A stretch of 64,000 nucleotides of DNA from Sulfurimicrobium sp963779055 (lineage in GTDB: Bacteria > Pseudomonadota > Gammaproteobacteria > Burkholderiales > Sulfuricellaceae). A program made the position numbers and the translations under genes. A model generated the notes under the pieces. That model made no database searches. It was given only the letters and a program-made list of their open reading frames with translations, and was not told the DNA's origin. Within the stretch, counting starts at the first letter, position 1. Every line of letters starts with the position of its first letter. This document shows, piece by piece, positions 1 through 9,941 of this stretch. Location: NCBI GenBank assembly GCA_963779055.1, contig CAVZWN010000004.1, forward strand, positions 496,001-560,000, read 5' to 3'.

Positions 1-303
1 AACATGGAACCGGCGATGAAGCCAACCGATGCCTTCGCCAAAATGGCGCATCGCGAAATCGATCGGGTGGAAATCGACGACCTGGCCGGCCGCGTCACCA
101 GCGTACTACTCACGCCCTACCCACCGGGAATTCCCCTGCTGATTCCGGGAGAACGCTTCAACAACACCATCGTGCGCTATCTCAAATTCGCCCGCGATTT
201 CAACGAAAAATTCCCGGGCTTTGAAACCGATATTCACGGGCTGGTGCAGGAATCAGTGGAAGGGAAGAAGCGCTACTATGTGGATTGTGTAAGGCAGGAT
301 TAA
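1..303 (+). CDS. Orn/Lys/Arg decarboxylase, C-terminal end (5' truncated by window edge)
   Basis: This is the C-terminal domain of a PLP-dependent ornithine/lysine/arginine decarboxylase, an enzyme that makes a polyamine or diamine from a basic amino acid. The frame is open from base 1, so the gene begins outside the window; the ATG at base 4 is probably internal. About 100 residues are visible. They include the hallmark TPYPPGIPLLIPGERF, which matches the conserved C-terminal motif of the family, and the ending YYVDCVRQD. The PLP-binding domain is not visible, so the substrate cannot be decided. A second copy of the same end lies just downstream. Confidence 0.8.
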   Translation, partial: NMEPAMKPTDAFAKMAHREIDRVEIDDLAGRVTSVLLTPYPPGIPLLIPGERFNNTIVRYLKFARDFNEKFPGFETDIHGLVQESVEGKKRYYVDCVRQD

Positions 304-382
304 ACCCAACTCGATGTTTCATCAATCCGCGTGACGATTGCGTTGGGGAGCCTTGGGAACCCCTGATTTATTCGCTAGAGCT

Positions 383-462
383 GTCATTGCGAACGCAGCG
401 AAGCAATCTTGGTCCATGGTAAAAATGACTTACAGATTGCTTCGTCGCTTCTCGAGCTTCGC
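383..462. repeat. E-type palindromic repeat, truncated copy (E1)
   Basis: This sequence begins GTCATTGCGAACGCAGCGAA and continues into AGATTGCTTCGTCGC, matching the full element at 31050-31139 and the half element at 59981-60007. The expected right end (CTCGCAATGAC) is missing. The element stops at CTTCGC and runs straight into decarboxylase coding sequence, which at this point also reads TTCGC. This suggests joining at a short shared sequence. Confidence 0.7.
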
Positions 463-727
463 TAAAATGGCGCATCGAGATATTGACCGTGTGGAAGTCG
501 ACGACCTGGCAGGCCGCGTTACCAGCGTGCCGCTCACGCCCTACCCGCCAGGCATTCCCCTGCTGATTCCGGGCGAGCGCTTCAACAACACCATTGTGCG
601 TTACCTCAAGTTTACCCGGGACATCAACGAGAAATTCCCCGGCTTCGAAACGGACATAAATGGTTTGGTTCAGGAAGAAATGGGGGATAAGAAACGCTAT
701 TACGTAGATTGCATGAGACAAGACTAG
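463..727 (+). pseudogene. Duplicated C-terminal fragment of Orn/Lys/Arg decarboxylase
   Basis: From the KMAHRDIDRVE stretch to the stop, this fragment of about 86 residues repeats the end of the upstream decarboxylase with few changes (for example E/D, I/V and N/H swaps). It keeps the TPYPPGIPLLIPGERF motif. There is no PLP domain and no plausible start: the open frame runs back into the repeat element. It is best read as a remnant of a tandem gene copy whose 5' part was lost. The substitutions between copies are mostly conservative, so the second copy may once have been a functional paralogue. Nothing convincing was seen between 728 and 981 apart from space for a promoter of the pilin operon. 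Confidence 0.75.
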
Positions 728-981
728 CAAGGCACATTCCCGACGAATGTCGTGATTCTTGGCATAACAAAAAGCCCATTGCATCTTAAATATGTGGAAT
801 TGCGACGTCTTTCGGACTGCCGCGCAGATTGTTTTTTTGCCGTCGACGCGACGCATGTACTAAATTGGGAACCGGGGCCAACCGCTCATCCCCCCGGAGC
901 AACCACTTGTCATTTCGCACTAACATCTCGCAAACAATTTCGTTTTATGATGCAATCAATCATTATGGGGCTGAATCAAAC

Positions 982-1501
982 ATGACACATCGCCGCATCA
1001 CCGGTTTTTCCTTGGTTGAGTTGCTAGTCACCATAGCGGTGCTGGCGATGCTGGCGGGTCTGGCTGTTCCCGGTTTTCAATCGTTTATTCAAACCAGCAG
1101 GGTTGCGGGCTTGACCAATGATCTGGTTTCGTCGCTCAATCTGGCCAGATCGGAAGCTGTCAAGCGCGGCACACGCGTCACAGTATGTAAGGTTGATGAC
1201 CCGAATACAAGTACGCCTACATGTAGCACCAGTGCTAATTGGCAGAGCGGCTGGCTGGTGTTCACGGATGGCAGCACAGTCGGCTCTTTGATGGCAGCGA
1301 TGTGCGTATCAGGGTAGGGCAGCCTTCCAGGTAGCGGCGTCGCCATTACCGCCGACACCAATTTCACGGATTATGTAAGCTACGATGCCAGAGGGGCCAG
1401 CAACAAGAATGGTGATATGAGCTTGTGCCTGGGAGGCGTTGCCAGGATCAGTCAATATCAGCGCCACGGGCCGCATTAAAATTTCTTCAGGAACTTGTTG
1501 A
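982..1501 (+). pseudogene. fimT: GspH/FimT-type pseudopilin, frameshifted
   Basis: This is a minor pseudopilin that would help prime type IV pilus assembly in the inner membrane. It starts at an ATG giving MTHRRITGFSLVELLVTIAV, which holds the prepilin peptidase site (G before F), the +5 Glu and the hydrophobic N-terminal helix. Frame 1 stops at 1317. The homologous sequence continues in other frames (VGQPS..., then GVAITADTNFTDYVSYDARG and CLGGVAR) and ends ATGRIKISSGTC at 1501, the usual FimT ending. At least three single-base indels are needed to read it through. Its stop overlaps the next start (TGATG). It is either a decayed gene or low-quality sequence. Confidence 0.75.
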
Positions 1502-1941
1502 TGACCCCCTTGTAATTTCTAGCGCTCTCGGCGCCTACTGCAGGACCAGGGTGGAACTACCATGCTAGAAGTGCTGATCACTATCGTGGTGCTCTCTTTC
1601 GGATTGCTGGGGCTGGCCGGTTTGCAGGCGGTTTCGATTAAAAAATAACAATAATGCCTATTATCGCAGCCAAGCGACCATTTTTGCCCACGACATTACC
1701 GAGCGCATGCGTGTCAATCGGACGGCCGCCAAAGCGGGCGACTACCACTACCATTAGCGTCCCGGCACCCGTCAGCCGACAGATGTGGCAAAGACCGACC
1801 TGAGCGAGTGGAAAAAGAACATCGCGGCTAACCTGCCGAGCGGCGACGCTCCAACTCTGTGAACGGTACCGTAGCCACCATCACCATCCAGTGGATGGAA
1901 GGCAACAACACCACCGTTTCACCACCCAGACGGATATCTAG
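1501..1941 (+). pseudogene. pilV: Type IV pilus modification protein PilV, frameshifted
   Basis: PilV is a minor pilin. The recognisable part reads GGTTMLEVLITIVVLSFGLL, a prepilin N-terminus, followed by GLAGLQAVSIK. An A6 run near 1640 then shifts the frame. Removing one A restores NNNNAYYRSQATIFAHDITE and MRVNRTAAKAGDYH, typical of PilV. A later frame gives VATITIQWMEGNNTT, matching the usual ATITIQW near the C-terminus, and the gene ends at a TAG at 1939-1941. Early, middle and late indels are all required, so no full-length protein can be made as written. It is second in the conserved fimT-pilV-pilW-pilX-pilY1-pilE order. Confidence 0.72.
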
Positions 1942-1948
1942 ACACATC

Positions 1949-3043
1949 ATGGCACGAAAATTCAAATACGTTATCCGTGCATCCGGGACGACAGCACGGT
2001 TTCACTCTGGTCGAGATGCTGATCGCCATCACGCTGGGGCTGCTCCTTATCATAGGGGTAAGCTATGCCTACTTGGGCACCAAGCAAACATCCCGCATGC
2101 AGGAAAGCCTGGCGCGCATGCAGGAGAGCGCGCGTTTTGCTTTCGAAGCATGGCGCTCGACATCCGCATGGCAGGCGCAGCGGGTTGCGGCGTCGCCCTC
2201 CCCCAACCCCGCCAGTCAACTCGCTCAGCGCCACAGATCAAGTGCTTTGGTACGGTGATTTTTTCAACCAACCCCTGACTGGTTATGAAAATGCCAGCGC
2301 CACCGCGCCGACTATCCGCAAAACGTAAGGGCGAACGTGTCTTCTCTGGCGGCCACACTACCAGCGACGCGCTGGCCGTGGTGCTGGCAGAGGGCGGCGG
2401 CGGGGTGATCAAGGGGGCAATCGCGAATACCGCGTGACGGCGTATGCGCTCAACAATTTCACGGTAACGCCAGCACCAACCGCGCTGAGTTCGGGCGAGA
2501 TCGTGGTTGCGACCAATTGCCAGACCCCGCTCCTGAGCATAGCGACCGTGGCGGGCAACGTCATAACCACCACCGGGGCGACGGCTGCATACGGCCCAGG
2601 CTCCAGTGTATTCGGGGTGATCGGCAACCTTTTCTACATCGGCGTCAATGCCGCGGGCGAGCCCACCTTGTACCGGCAGCACCTGACCCAATGCGGTGGA
2701 GCCCCCACCACCGTCGCACAGGAAATGGTTGAAGGCGTAGAGGACATGCAGATCATTTACGGCGTGGATACGTATCGCTGACGACCCGGTCCATGTCGTC
2801 GATACCTATCTCGACGCGAATGACGTGGCCGGCGCAGGCGTGCCGGGTGCGACAGCAGCAGAAAATTGGCGACGGGTGCTCAGCGTCAAGGTTAGCCTGC
2901 TCATGCGCTCCACCGAGGACAAAGTCACGAACGCCCCCCAGGTCTATTACTACCCCGCCCCCGACAGCGCCGCCACGACCCCCGCCGACAGGCGCCTGCG
3001 CAGGGCATTTACCACCACGATTGCGGTGAGGAACCGTCTATGA
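1949..3043 (+). pseudogene. pilW: Type IV pilus assembly protein PilW, multiply frameshifted
   Basis: PilW is a larger minor pilin. The start is probably the ATG at 1949 (MARKFKY), with one extra base before QHGFTLVEMLIAITLGLLL; the GTG at 1977 would start in the correct frame. Successive pieces fall in different frames: SRMQESLARMQESARFAFEA, then MALDIRMAGAAGCGVA, then TDQVLWYGDFFNQPLTGYEN, then VTAYALNNFTVTPAPTAL through YGVDT, and finally WRRVLSVKVSLLMRSTEDK, a typical PilW C-terminus. I count at least five indels. The stop overlaps the pilX start (ATGA). The protein-level signal is still clear, which argues for recent decay or base-calling errors rather than an old relic. Confidence 0.75.
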
Positions 3044-3590
3044 TCCTGCCGCCACAACTTTTACCATCAGGCAGGACGCCGCGCCATCAGCGCGGCATCA
3101 CCTTGGTCGTCGCGCTGATATTTCTCGTCGTGCTGACTCTGATCGCTGTCACGGCCGCGCAGAATAGCGGCCAGGAAGAACGCATGGCCGGCAATACACG
3201 TAATCGGGATCTGGCTTTTCAGGCGGCTGATGCAACACTTAGTTACGTGGAGAAGAATCTGACCACTATCTCACCATCACCGCCCGCGCCCCTCCTACAA
3301 AGTTTTAACGGACCGACACGGGTTACCTTGCGTGGGCCCCGACACGGGACAATGATGTCTCGTACTGGAGTGGCTACAACTGGGCAGCTCAAAGCCTTCC
3401 CCCAGCCACCTTGGGTCTTCAATCCAGTTGTGCGCAAATGGCCCAACTACGTGGTCGAGCAAATGCCTAATTCTGTTTGTCGCAGGTCCTCCTCCGGTAA
3501 CTTCATGTTTTTATCGTGTGACGGTGCGCAGCCAGGGGTGGACCCAACGCGGTGGTCATCCTGCAAGCGATTTACAAATACCCTCCTGAT
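3040..3590 (+). pseudogene. pilX: Type IV pilus assembly protein PilX, frameshifted
   Basis: PilX is a minor pilin. It starts with the overlap ATGA at 3040. QRGITLVVALIFLVVLTLIA forms the hydrophobic N-terminal helix, followed by AAQNSGQEERMAGNTRNRDL and AFQAADATL, diagnostic of PilX. After about residue 90 the frame wanders: YWSGYNWAAQ is seen in one frame, YVVEQMPNSVC in another, and a typical end (AVVILQAIYKYPP) in the pilY1 frame around 3550-3585. As written, the open frame after the ATG runs on to 3624 with an unrelated tail, so the C-terminal half is broken. The exact intended stop cannot be fixed; I place it shortly before the pilY1 ribosome binding site. Confidence 0.65.
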
Positions 3591-3620
3591 TTGCCCGGGA
3601 CTCACTCCAAGGAGTACATC

Positions 3621-6600
3621 ATGAAAGTAACGCGACTGCTCAAATTTGCTGCAATAGCAGTATTGCTTGGCAGCCCTGGCTGGGTGATTTCGCCTGCAAG
3701 TGCGACCCTGACCCTGTCGGACACACCGCTGTTCCTGACGGGTACGGTCGAGCCAAATATTGTATTTACACTGGATGATTCTCTCAGTATGGGGCGTGGC
3801 TTTGTTCCGGATGGGCTTTTGGCCGACGCCGCGACCAAGCGCTTCAAATCGGCCTACTACAATGCCATGTATTATGACCCTGCCATTGTCTACTCGCCTC
3901 CACCCACATACAACGGCGGGGGCTGCACCATCGATCCCGCCACCAATCCCGCCACCTGCTACACCAACGTCACGTTCACAGCCGCCCCCATCAACGGATA
4001 TGACACAACGCGGGGTACGGTAAACCTGTCGACCAATTACAAGGCAGTGCAGACATACAACCCGAGCAACACCACACAGACATTTGCCGACGCGACCGGC
4101 ACGTCGGCCTATTATTATCTTTTCTGGACACAAGCTGGCGTAACCCTGCCCAACAACTGCACCGCGACCGTGGCTGACCAGAAAGACGATGACGATTGCT
4201 ATGTGCTGCGCACGGTCGGCGCCGCGAATGACATCGCACTCGGCACAGCGACCCAGAAAAAACAGAATTTCGCCAATTGGTACTCCTACTACCGCACCCG
4301 CAACCTGGCTGTGGTTTCCGGAACCTTGCGGGCTTTCGCGGGGCTCGGCAACAACGTGCGCGTGGCATGGCAGGATCTGCATACCTGCACCAGCTTTGCA
4401 ACCAGTTGCAAAGGCTGGACTTCAACGGACTACGACAACCGCATCAAGACTTTTAGCGGCACCCACAAGAGCGATTTCTTCAGCTGGGCGGCCCGCCTCC
4501 CGGCCAGCGGGGGGACGCCGATGCGCCGCACCATGGAACGGGCTGGCGAGTATTACAAGACCACTGGCGTCAACAGCCCTTATGCGGACGACCCGACTGT
4601 CACGGATGTCATCACGACTGCCACGCACAATAGCAACTATGCCTGCCGGCAAAATTACCACATCATGTTCACCGACGGCCTATGGAACGGAGACGACAAC
4701 GTCAATTTCGGCGGCAATGTGGATTCCACAGCCAAGACCCTGCCGGACGGAACGGCTTACACGCCCATTTACCCTTACAAGAACACCACGACTCTCCCCT
4801 CGACCAATTACACCTTCACCTGCAGAGTGTTCTTTGATGACAGGGGAAACCCCGGCCCCGACCGGATCAACATTACAAACAGCCCCGGATGTACCGATCC
4901 CTTTAGCAGCCTCAGCGGAACCAGTGGAATACAGGTAACCGTTTCCGGCGCCAACGCAACTTACAACGGCACCTATACCGCCACTTACTCGAGCAACACC
5001 CGCATCACCGTCGGCAATGCCTGGGGCAGCGACAGTGCCAACCCGGTAAATGGCGTCACACTTTCATGGAGCATCCCGACCTCCGCTTACAGCTACAGCA
5101 ACACGCTATCGGACATCGCTTTCAAATACTGGTCCACCGACCTAAACACGACCTTGGCCAACAACGTTCACCCCAATATCGCCGAAACGTCCACGACTCC
5201 AGCCACCCAGTACTGGAACGCCAAGAATGACCCGGCGAATTGGCAACATATGGTCAACTTTTCCATCGGCCTGGGCCTGAGTTCCACGCTGGTGGATCCG
5301 GCCTGGGGCGGAAGCACCTATACAGGTGATTATTCCGCACTGGCTGCAGGCACCAAGTTCTGGCCGTTCACCGACGAATCGCCTGTCGGCACTAACCCGC
5401 CTTACGGTTACGCTTATGTCGCAGACCTGTGGCATGCCGCAATCAATAGCCGAGGGAAGTTTTTCAGTGCGGAAAACCCGCAGAATGTCGTCGACGCTTT
5501 CAGTTCTATCGTGTCGACCATCACGTCGACCAATGCGTCTTCCGCCGCCCTGGCAGCCAACTCGACCAGTCTCAATACTGGCACGGTGGTGTATCAGGCT
5601 CAATTCGACAGCACGAACTGGAGCGGCCACTTCTATGACTTTACGGTGGTCAGCAGCGGTGTCAATGCAGGAAAAGTACTCGACATAAACGGTGATGGGA
5701 AGCTGAATGGCGTCGATGCCAACTGGGATGCGGCGACGCTGATTCCGGCCCCCGCCTCGCGCAACATCTACACCATGAATGGCGCTACGGCACAGGCATT
5801 CAGCACCTGCACCAGCAGCCTGAACACCGCCCTGAACAAGAACGCCTTTGGCGTGGTTGACGGCAAATGCGCGGACAGGCTTGCCTGGCTACGCGGAGAG
5901 ACTTCCCAGGAAGAGCGTTTTCCTCCGGGCACTTTCCGCAACCGGCCGGCGTGCGCCTCGCCCGCCACCTGTACCAATGTGCTGGGTGATATCGTCAACT
6001 CCGATCCGATATTTTCCTATAACGAGGATTATGGCTACACCTCCTTGCCGAGCGGCACGGCCGGCCAAAACACCTATGCAAGCTACGTGACTACCAAGAG
6101 CGCACGCCCGCCGATGGTGTATGTCGGCGCGAACGACGGTATGCTACACGGCTTCCGCTCAGACATCGGTAACGCCGATTCCGGTAAGGAGTTGCTCGCC
6201 TATGTGCCGGGCGGCGTTTACGACAAGCTGAGCGCTCTAACCGATCCTGCATATACGCACAAATACTTGGTGGACGGGCCGTCCAACGCCAGCGATGCTT
6301 ACCTGGGAGGCAGTTGGAGGACCGTGCTGGTCGGCGGTCTGGGCGCAGGCGGAAAATCCATATATGCCCTGGACGTGTCCAACCCCGGTGCTTTTGATGC
6401 CACCAAAGTGCTGTGGGAGTTTTCTGATGCCACCGACTTGGGGCTGACCTATGGACAGCCGCAAATTGGTCGCCTGCACGATGGCTCCTGGGCTGCAATT
6501 TTCGGCAACGGCTACAACAGCACTGCGGACAGGGCATACCTCTATATCGTGAACCTGGAGACTGGGGCATTGATCAGGAAAATCCCCACCGACAGCGCCA

Positions 6601-7469
6601 CGGCCAACGGTTTATCCGCGCCAGTTTTGTATGACTCCAACAACGATAAGATAATCGACGCGGTTTATGCAGGCGATTTGCAGGGCAGATTGTGGAAATT
6701 TGACTTATCCAGCAGCACGCCCGCCAGTTGGGCGGCCACAACGCTGTTCACCGCCACCAATGCCAGCAGCCAGGTGCAACCCATCACCTCGCAACCTTTG
6801 TTAGGGCCCAGCCCCATACCGGCCAGCGGTGGGGTGATGGTGTATTTCGGCACCGGAAGCTTCATCGCCACGACAGACAGTATCAATACGAATGTACAAA
6901 GCTACTACGCCATCTGGGACGCTGGCGCAGCGGTGACCAGAAGCATGTTGCAGCAACAAACGATCGACACCGAGACTACGGATGCTGCTGGTATCGGCTG
7001 GCGTACCACCAGCTCCAACACGGTGGATTATGGAGGCACCCAGCGTGGATGGTACATGGACTTGCTGCCGCCATCCGGAACACACCTTGGTGAGCGGGTG
7101 ATTTACCGGTCCCAGGTGCTAAACGGCCGGGTGCTCTTTGTAACGTTGATCCCCTCGTCCGACAAGTGCACTCCAGGGGGCACTGGCTGGTTGATGGAAC
7201 TCAGCTTGACGGGCGGCGCAATGGCTACGGATCCCATATTCGACACCAACGGCGACGGCACGGTAGACAGCTCTGATGCAGTCACATCGGGCGTCACCCC
7301 TGCAGGAGGCATTCCCACCGTCCCCGTCGTAATCGTTGGGCCTGCCGGTACGCCTATTTTCAAACTAACCAGCGCCTCCAGCGCGGCAATTGGTACAATA
7401 TTGAACTCAAATCCCACGCCGCCGCCAGTGTTGCTCCCGACCCGCGTTTTCTGGCGGCAGATACAATAA
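3621..7469 (+). CDS. pilY1: Type IV pilus tip adhesin/assembly factor PilY1
   Basis: PilY1 is a secreted pilus tip protein that promotes pilus extension and surface contact. The start is the ATG at 3621, with AAGGAG 7 bases upstream; a signal peptide follows (MKVTRLLKFAAIAVLLGSPG). About 1282 residues are intact. An N-terminal von Willebrand A-like region has a MIDAS-like DDSLS after VEPNIVFTL. The C-terminal PilC/PilY1 beta-propeller begins near residue 800 (GDIVNSDPI, PPMVYVGANDGMLHGF). It contains the calcium loop DSNNDKIID followed by AGDLQGRLWKFDL near residue 1007. Additional calcium-like loops are DINGDGKLNGVD and DTNGDGTVDSSD. It is the only long gene of the operon without a frameshift. 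Confidence 0.93.
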   Translation: MKVTRLLKFAAIAVLLGSPGWVISPASATLTLSDTPLFLTGTVEPNIVFTLDDSLSMGRGFVPDGLLADAATKRFKSAYYNAMYYDPAIVYSPPPTYNGGGCTIDPATNPATCYTNVTFTAAPINGYDTTRGTVNLSTNYKAVQTYNPSNTTQTFADATGTSAYYYLFWTQAGVTLPNNCTATVADQKDDDDCYVLRTVGAANDIALGTATQKKQNFANWYSYYRTRNLAVVSGTLRAFAGLGNNVRVAWQDLHTCTSFATSCKGWTSTDYDNRIKTFSGTHKSDFFSWAARLPASGGTPMRRTMERAGEYYKTTGVNSPYADDPTVTDVITTATHNSNYACRQNYHIMFTDGLWNGDDNVNFGGNVDSTAKTLPDGTAYTPIYPYKNTTTLPSTNYTFTCRVFFDDRGNPGPDRINITNSPGCTDPFSSLSGTSGIQVTVSGANATYNGTYTATYSSNTRITVGNAWGSDSANPVNGVTLSWSIPTSAYSYSNTLSDIAFKYWSTDLNTTLANNVHPNIAETSTTPATQYWNAKNDPANWQHMVNFSIGLGLSSTLVDPAWGGSTYTGDYSALAAGTKFWPFTDESPVGTNPPYGYAYVADLWHAAINSRGKFFSAENPQNVVDAFSSIVSTITSTNASSAALAANSTSLNTGTVVYQAQFDSTNWSGHFYDFTVVSSGVNAGKVLDINGDGKLNGVDANWDAATLIPAPASRNIYTMNGATAQAFSTCTSSLNTALNKNAFGVVDGKCADRLAWLRGETSQEERFPPGTFRNRPACASPATCTNVLGDIVNSDPIFSYNEDYGYTSLPSGTAGQNTYASYVTTKSARPPMVYVGANDGMLHGFRSDIGNADSGKELLAYVPGGVYDKLSALTDPAYTHKYLVDGPSNASDAYLGGSWRTVLVGGLGAGGKSIYALDVSNPGAFDATKVLWEFSDATDLGLTYGQPQIGRLHDGSWAAIFGNGYNSTADRAYLYIVNLETGALIRKIPTDSATANGLSAPVLYDSNNDKIIDAVYAGDLQGRLWKFDLSSSTPASWAATTLFTATNASSQVQPITSQPLLGPSPIPASGGVMVYFGTGSFIATTDSINTNVQSYYAIWDAGAAVTRSMLQQQTIDTETTDAAGIGWRTTSSNTVDYGGTQRGWYMDLLPPSGTHLGERVIYRSQVLNGRVLFVTLIPSSDKCTPGGTGWLMELSLTGGAMATDPIFDTNGDGTVDSSDAVTSGVTPAGGIPTVPVVIVGPAGTPIFKLTSASSAAIGTILNSNPTPPPVLLPTRVFWRQIQ

Positions 7470-7482
7470 GCACTTCCTGGTT

Positions 7483-7502
7483 GCCCCCCAACAGAGGGGG
7501 GC
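7483..7502. repeat. GC hairpin between pilY1 and pilE
   Basis: GCCCCCC and GGGGGGC form a perfect 7-bp stem around the loop AACAGA, 13 bases after the pilY1 stop and 40 bases before pilE. There is no T-run, so it is more likely an mRNA stability or processing hairpin, or a weak attenuator, than a strong terminator. Confidence 0.5.
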
Positions 7503-7541
7503 TTAATCAGCGCTTTCCTGAACAACGATTTGGAGAAGAAC

Positions 7542-7955
7542 ATGAAATTCAAGCGCATGCGCGGCTTTAGCCTGCTCGAGCTGATGATAGTCGTGGCGGT
7601 CATAGGCATACTGTCAGCCATTGCCTATCCCTCCTACCAGGCATATGCCAAACGTGCACAGCGTTCGCAAGCCAGAAGCGTTTTACTCGAAGACGCCCAG
7701 TTTCTGGAACGGAAGTTCACCGAGACCAACAGTTATGTTGGCTGGACTGTTCAATACGAGAATTCCCCCAAGGAAGGCACGGCGGTTTACAACATAGACT
7801 TGCCGGTACAAACCGCAACCGCCTTTACCCTGAGAGCCATCCCCGTGACTGGCGGACTGATGGACGGAGACGCATGTGGTTCGCTGACGTTGACCAACCT
7901 GGGCGTAAAAGGCGTCACGGGATCCGCGAGCGTGGCCGAATGCTGGAACAGATAG
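7542..7955 (+). CDS. pilE: Type IV pilin, PilE-like minor pilin
   Basis: This is a 137-residue prepilin exported to the inner membrane and processed by PilD. The start is the ATG at 7542, preceded by GGAGAAG. The leader is short and basic (MKFKRMRG), followed by the cleavage site and FSLLELMIVVAVIGILSAIA, with Glu at mature position 5. A C-terminal pair of cysteines (in DACGS and AECWNR) would form the D-region disulfide. It is the last gene of the fimT-pilVWX-pilY1-pilE operon. The length and the position after pilY1 fit the PilE minor-pilin family rather than the major pilin PilA. Confidence 0.9.
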   Translation: MKFKRMRGFSLLELMIVVAVIGILSAIAYPSYQAYAKRAQRSQARSVLLEDAQFLERKFTETNSYVGWTVQYENSPKEGTAVYNIDLPVQTATAFTLRAIPVTGGLMDGDACGSLTLTNLGVKGVTGSASVAECWNR

Positions 7956-8188
7956 CCTGCTGACCCGCACCCTCTGCCCGAAAGCATTCATGCAACAGCG
8001 TGACAACACGCTTATACGAGAACCTGGGAAAATCCCTGATCGCACTTCGCCGATGCTATGCCATAGGGATTCGCCTATTCACGGCAGTCAATGCATGAAA
8101 GTTGCCAACGCCTTGCTGACACCGGATGTTCTGCTCGCGTTAAAATAGCCACTGAAGTGGGCAATTCCAAATACCGCGTCAATATTTC

Positions 8189-9272
8189 TTGAAACCTGAT
8201 TGCATCATTGTTGGCGGCGGCATCATCGGCTACAGCACGGCACTTGAACTTGCCCGGGCTGGAATAAAAATCAGCGTGATCGAGCGCAATCTGGCCGGAC
8301 AGGAATCCTCCTGGGCGGGAGGAGGAATACTCTACCCCCTCTTGCCTTGGGACTACGCCGAGGCCGTTAATCATCTGGTTCAGCGAAGCATTTCCTTATT
8401 CCCTGGCTGGACTGAAACATTACATAGTGCAAGCAATATCGACCCTGAATACCGGCAATGTGGCATGCTGATCTTACCGCCTTTTTCAAAGAGAGAAGCA
8501 CAAGCATGGTGCTGGAATGCATGCTACCCGACTGGAAACTGTAGAGCCGAACAAATTCATTTCCGAACTCTCCACAGATGAAGAAGCTTTATGGCTTCCT
8601 GATGTAGCTCAGGTGCGCAACCCCAGACTGATCAAGTCGTTGCGGCGCAAGCTGGAACAGCTTGGCGTGCAGATCATTGAGCATGTAGAAATCACCGGAT
8701 GGCAAAGCAATGGATCACGGGTGACCGGCATTCACACAAGCCATGAGGTATTCCACGCAGAGAATTACATTGTCACTGCTGGATCCTGGAGCAGGAAGCT
8801 ATTAGGCGAGCATGCACTGAATCTCGATATCCGCCCCATCCGCGGTCAGATGCTGCTATTCAAGACTGAACCGGGTACTTTACGCACCATTATTCTGAAA
8901 AGCGGTATTTACCTGATCCCCCGCCTGGACGGCCATATTCTGGTTGGCAGCACGCTGGAAGACGTTGGTTTTGACAAGACCACGACGGAAGAAGCCAGGG
9001 CCATGCTTTATGCTCAGGCCACCGGGATTCTGCCGCTGCTGAAAAATGCACCTCTGGTTCAGCACTGGTCCGGGCTGCGCCCCGGTTCCCCCGATAACAT
9101 CCCCACCATTGATCGCCACCCGCGACTGGATAATCTTTACATCAACAGCGGTCATTTTCGTTATGGCGTCACCATGGCGCCGGCCAGTGCGGAAATCATG
9201 GCCAATATGCTTCTTGGACGCCAACAGACAATGGATATCACACCCTATCGCTGGCCTGTCGACACAAAATAA
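8189..9272 (+). pseudogene. thiO: Glycine oxidase ThiO, single frameshift
   Basis: ThiO is an FAD-dependent amino acid oxidase of the DadA/ThiO family. It converts glycine to dehydroglycine for the thiazole part of thiamine. The start appears to be TTG at 8189 (KPDCIIVGGGIIGYSTALE), giving the dinucleotide-binding GGGIIG. The first frame stops at 8581. The rest continues from about 8517 in the +1 frame and contains IRPIRGQMLLF, GHILVGSTLEDVGFD and WSGLRPGSPDNIPTID, diagnostic of the family. The full span of 1084 bases becomes 361 codons once one extra base near 8505-8517 is removed. No clear ribosome binding site was seen. No other thi genes are nearby. Confidence 0.8.
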
Positions 9273-9308
9273 ACTATTGTTTCAATACTTTTAGCATCAA
9301 GGTATTGC

Positions 9309-9926
9309 ATGTCTGACAGCAAAGCCCACTGGGAAAATGTCTACTCCACCCGCAGGCCGAATGAAGTCGGCTGGTACCAGGCCTACCCGGAGATTCCTCT
9401 TCACCTGATCGCCTCTACCGGCGTAGCCAAAAATGCAGCCATCATCGATGTGGGCGGCGGCGCCTCCAATCTGGTGGACGCCTTGCTGGAGAATGCATAC
9501 AGCGACGTGACGGTGCTGGATCTTTCTGCTGCGGCGCTTGAGGCCACCAAAGCCAGGCTGGGGCTGGCATCAAACGAGGTGAAATGGCTGGTTGCGGACA
9601 TCACCCGTTTCACCCCTCCACACCAATACGATGTGTGGCACGACCGTGCGGTATTCCATTTTCTCACCGAAGCCGCAGACCGCCAGCGTTACATGGACGC
9701 GGCCCGTGCCGCACTGCCTTCCGGCGGGCACCTGATCATGGCGACCTTCGCGCTTGATGGCCCACCCCAGTGCAGCGGGCTGGATGTGGCACGCTACAGC
9801 CCTCAAAGCCTGCAACAGGAGGTTGGCGATGGATTTTCCCTTGTGGAATCTTTTGGCGGCCTCCATATCACCCCTTCACAGGGCAAACAATCTTATACGT
9901 TTTGCCGCTTTATCCGGAAGAGTTAG
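9309..9926 (+). CDS. Class I SAM-dependent methyltransferase
   Basis: This is a 205-residue cytoplasmic methyltransferase of the Rossmann class. The SAM-binding glycine motif is IIDVGGGASNLVDALL, followed by VTVLDLSAAALEATK (acidic residue at the end of strand 2) and YDVWHDRAVFHFL (motif post II with the HDRAVFHF signature). The N-terminus, HWENVYSTRRPNEVGWYQ, is typical of a widespread but uncharacterised group often annotated as trans-aconitate or thiopurine methyltransferase-like. The substrate cannot be predicted. It lies 36 bases after thiO and just upstream of a small unknown gene, possibly in one transcript. Confidence 0.85.
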   Translation: MSDSKAHWENVYSTRRPNEVGWYQAYPEIPLHLIASTGVAKNAAIIDVGGGASNLVDALLENAYSDVTVLDLSAAALEATKARLGLASNEVKWLVADITRFTPPHQYDVWHDRAVFHFLTEAADRQRYMDAARAALPSGGHLIMATFALDGPPQCSGLDVARYSPQSLQQEVGDGFSLVESFGGLHITPSQGKQSYTFCRFIRKS

Positions 9927-9941
9927 GGCGTGTTAACACCA

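Noticed and set aside
728..981. Gene in the gap before fimT
   Set aside because: Short overlapping frames in both directions with no family pattern; no start or ribosome binding site stands out.
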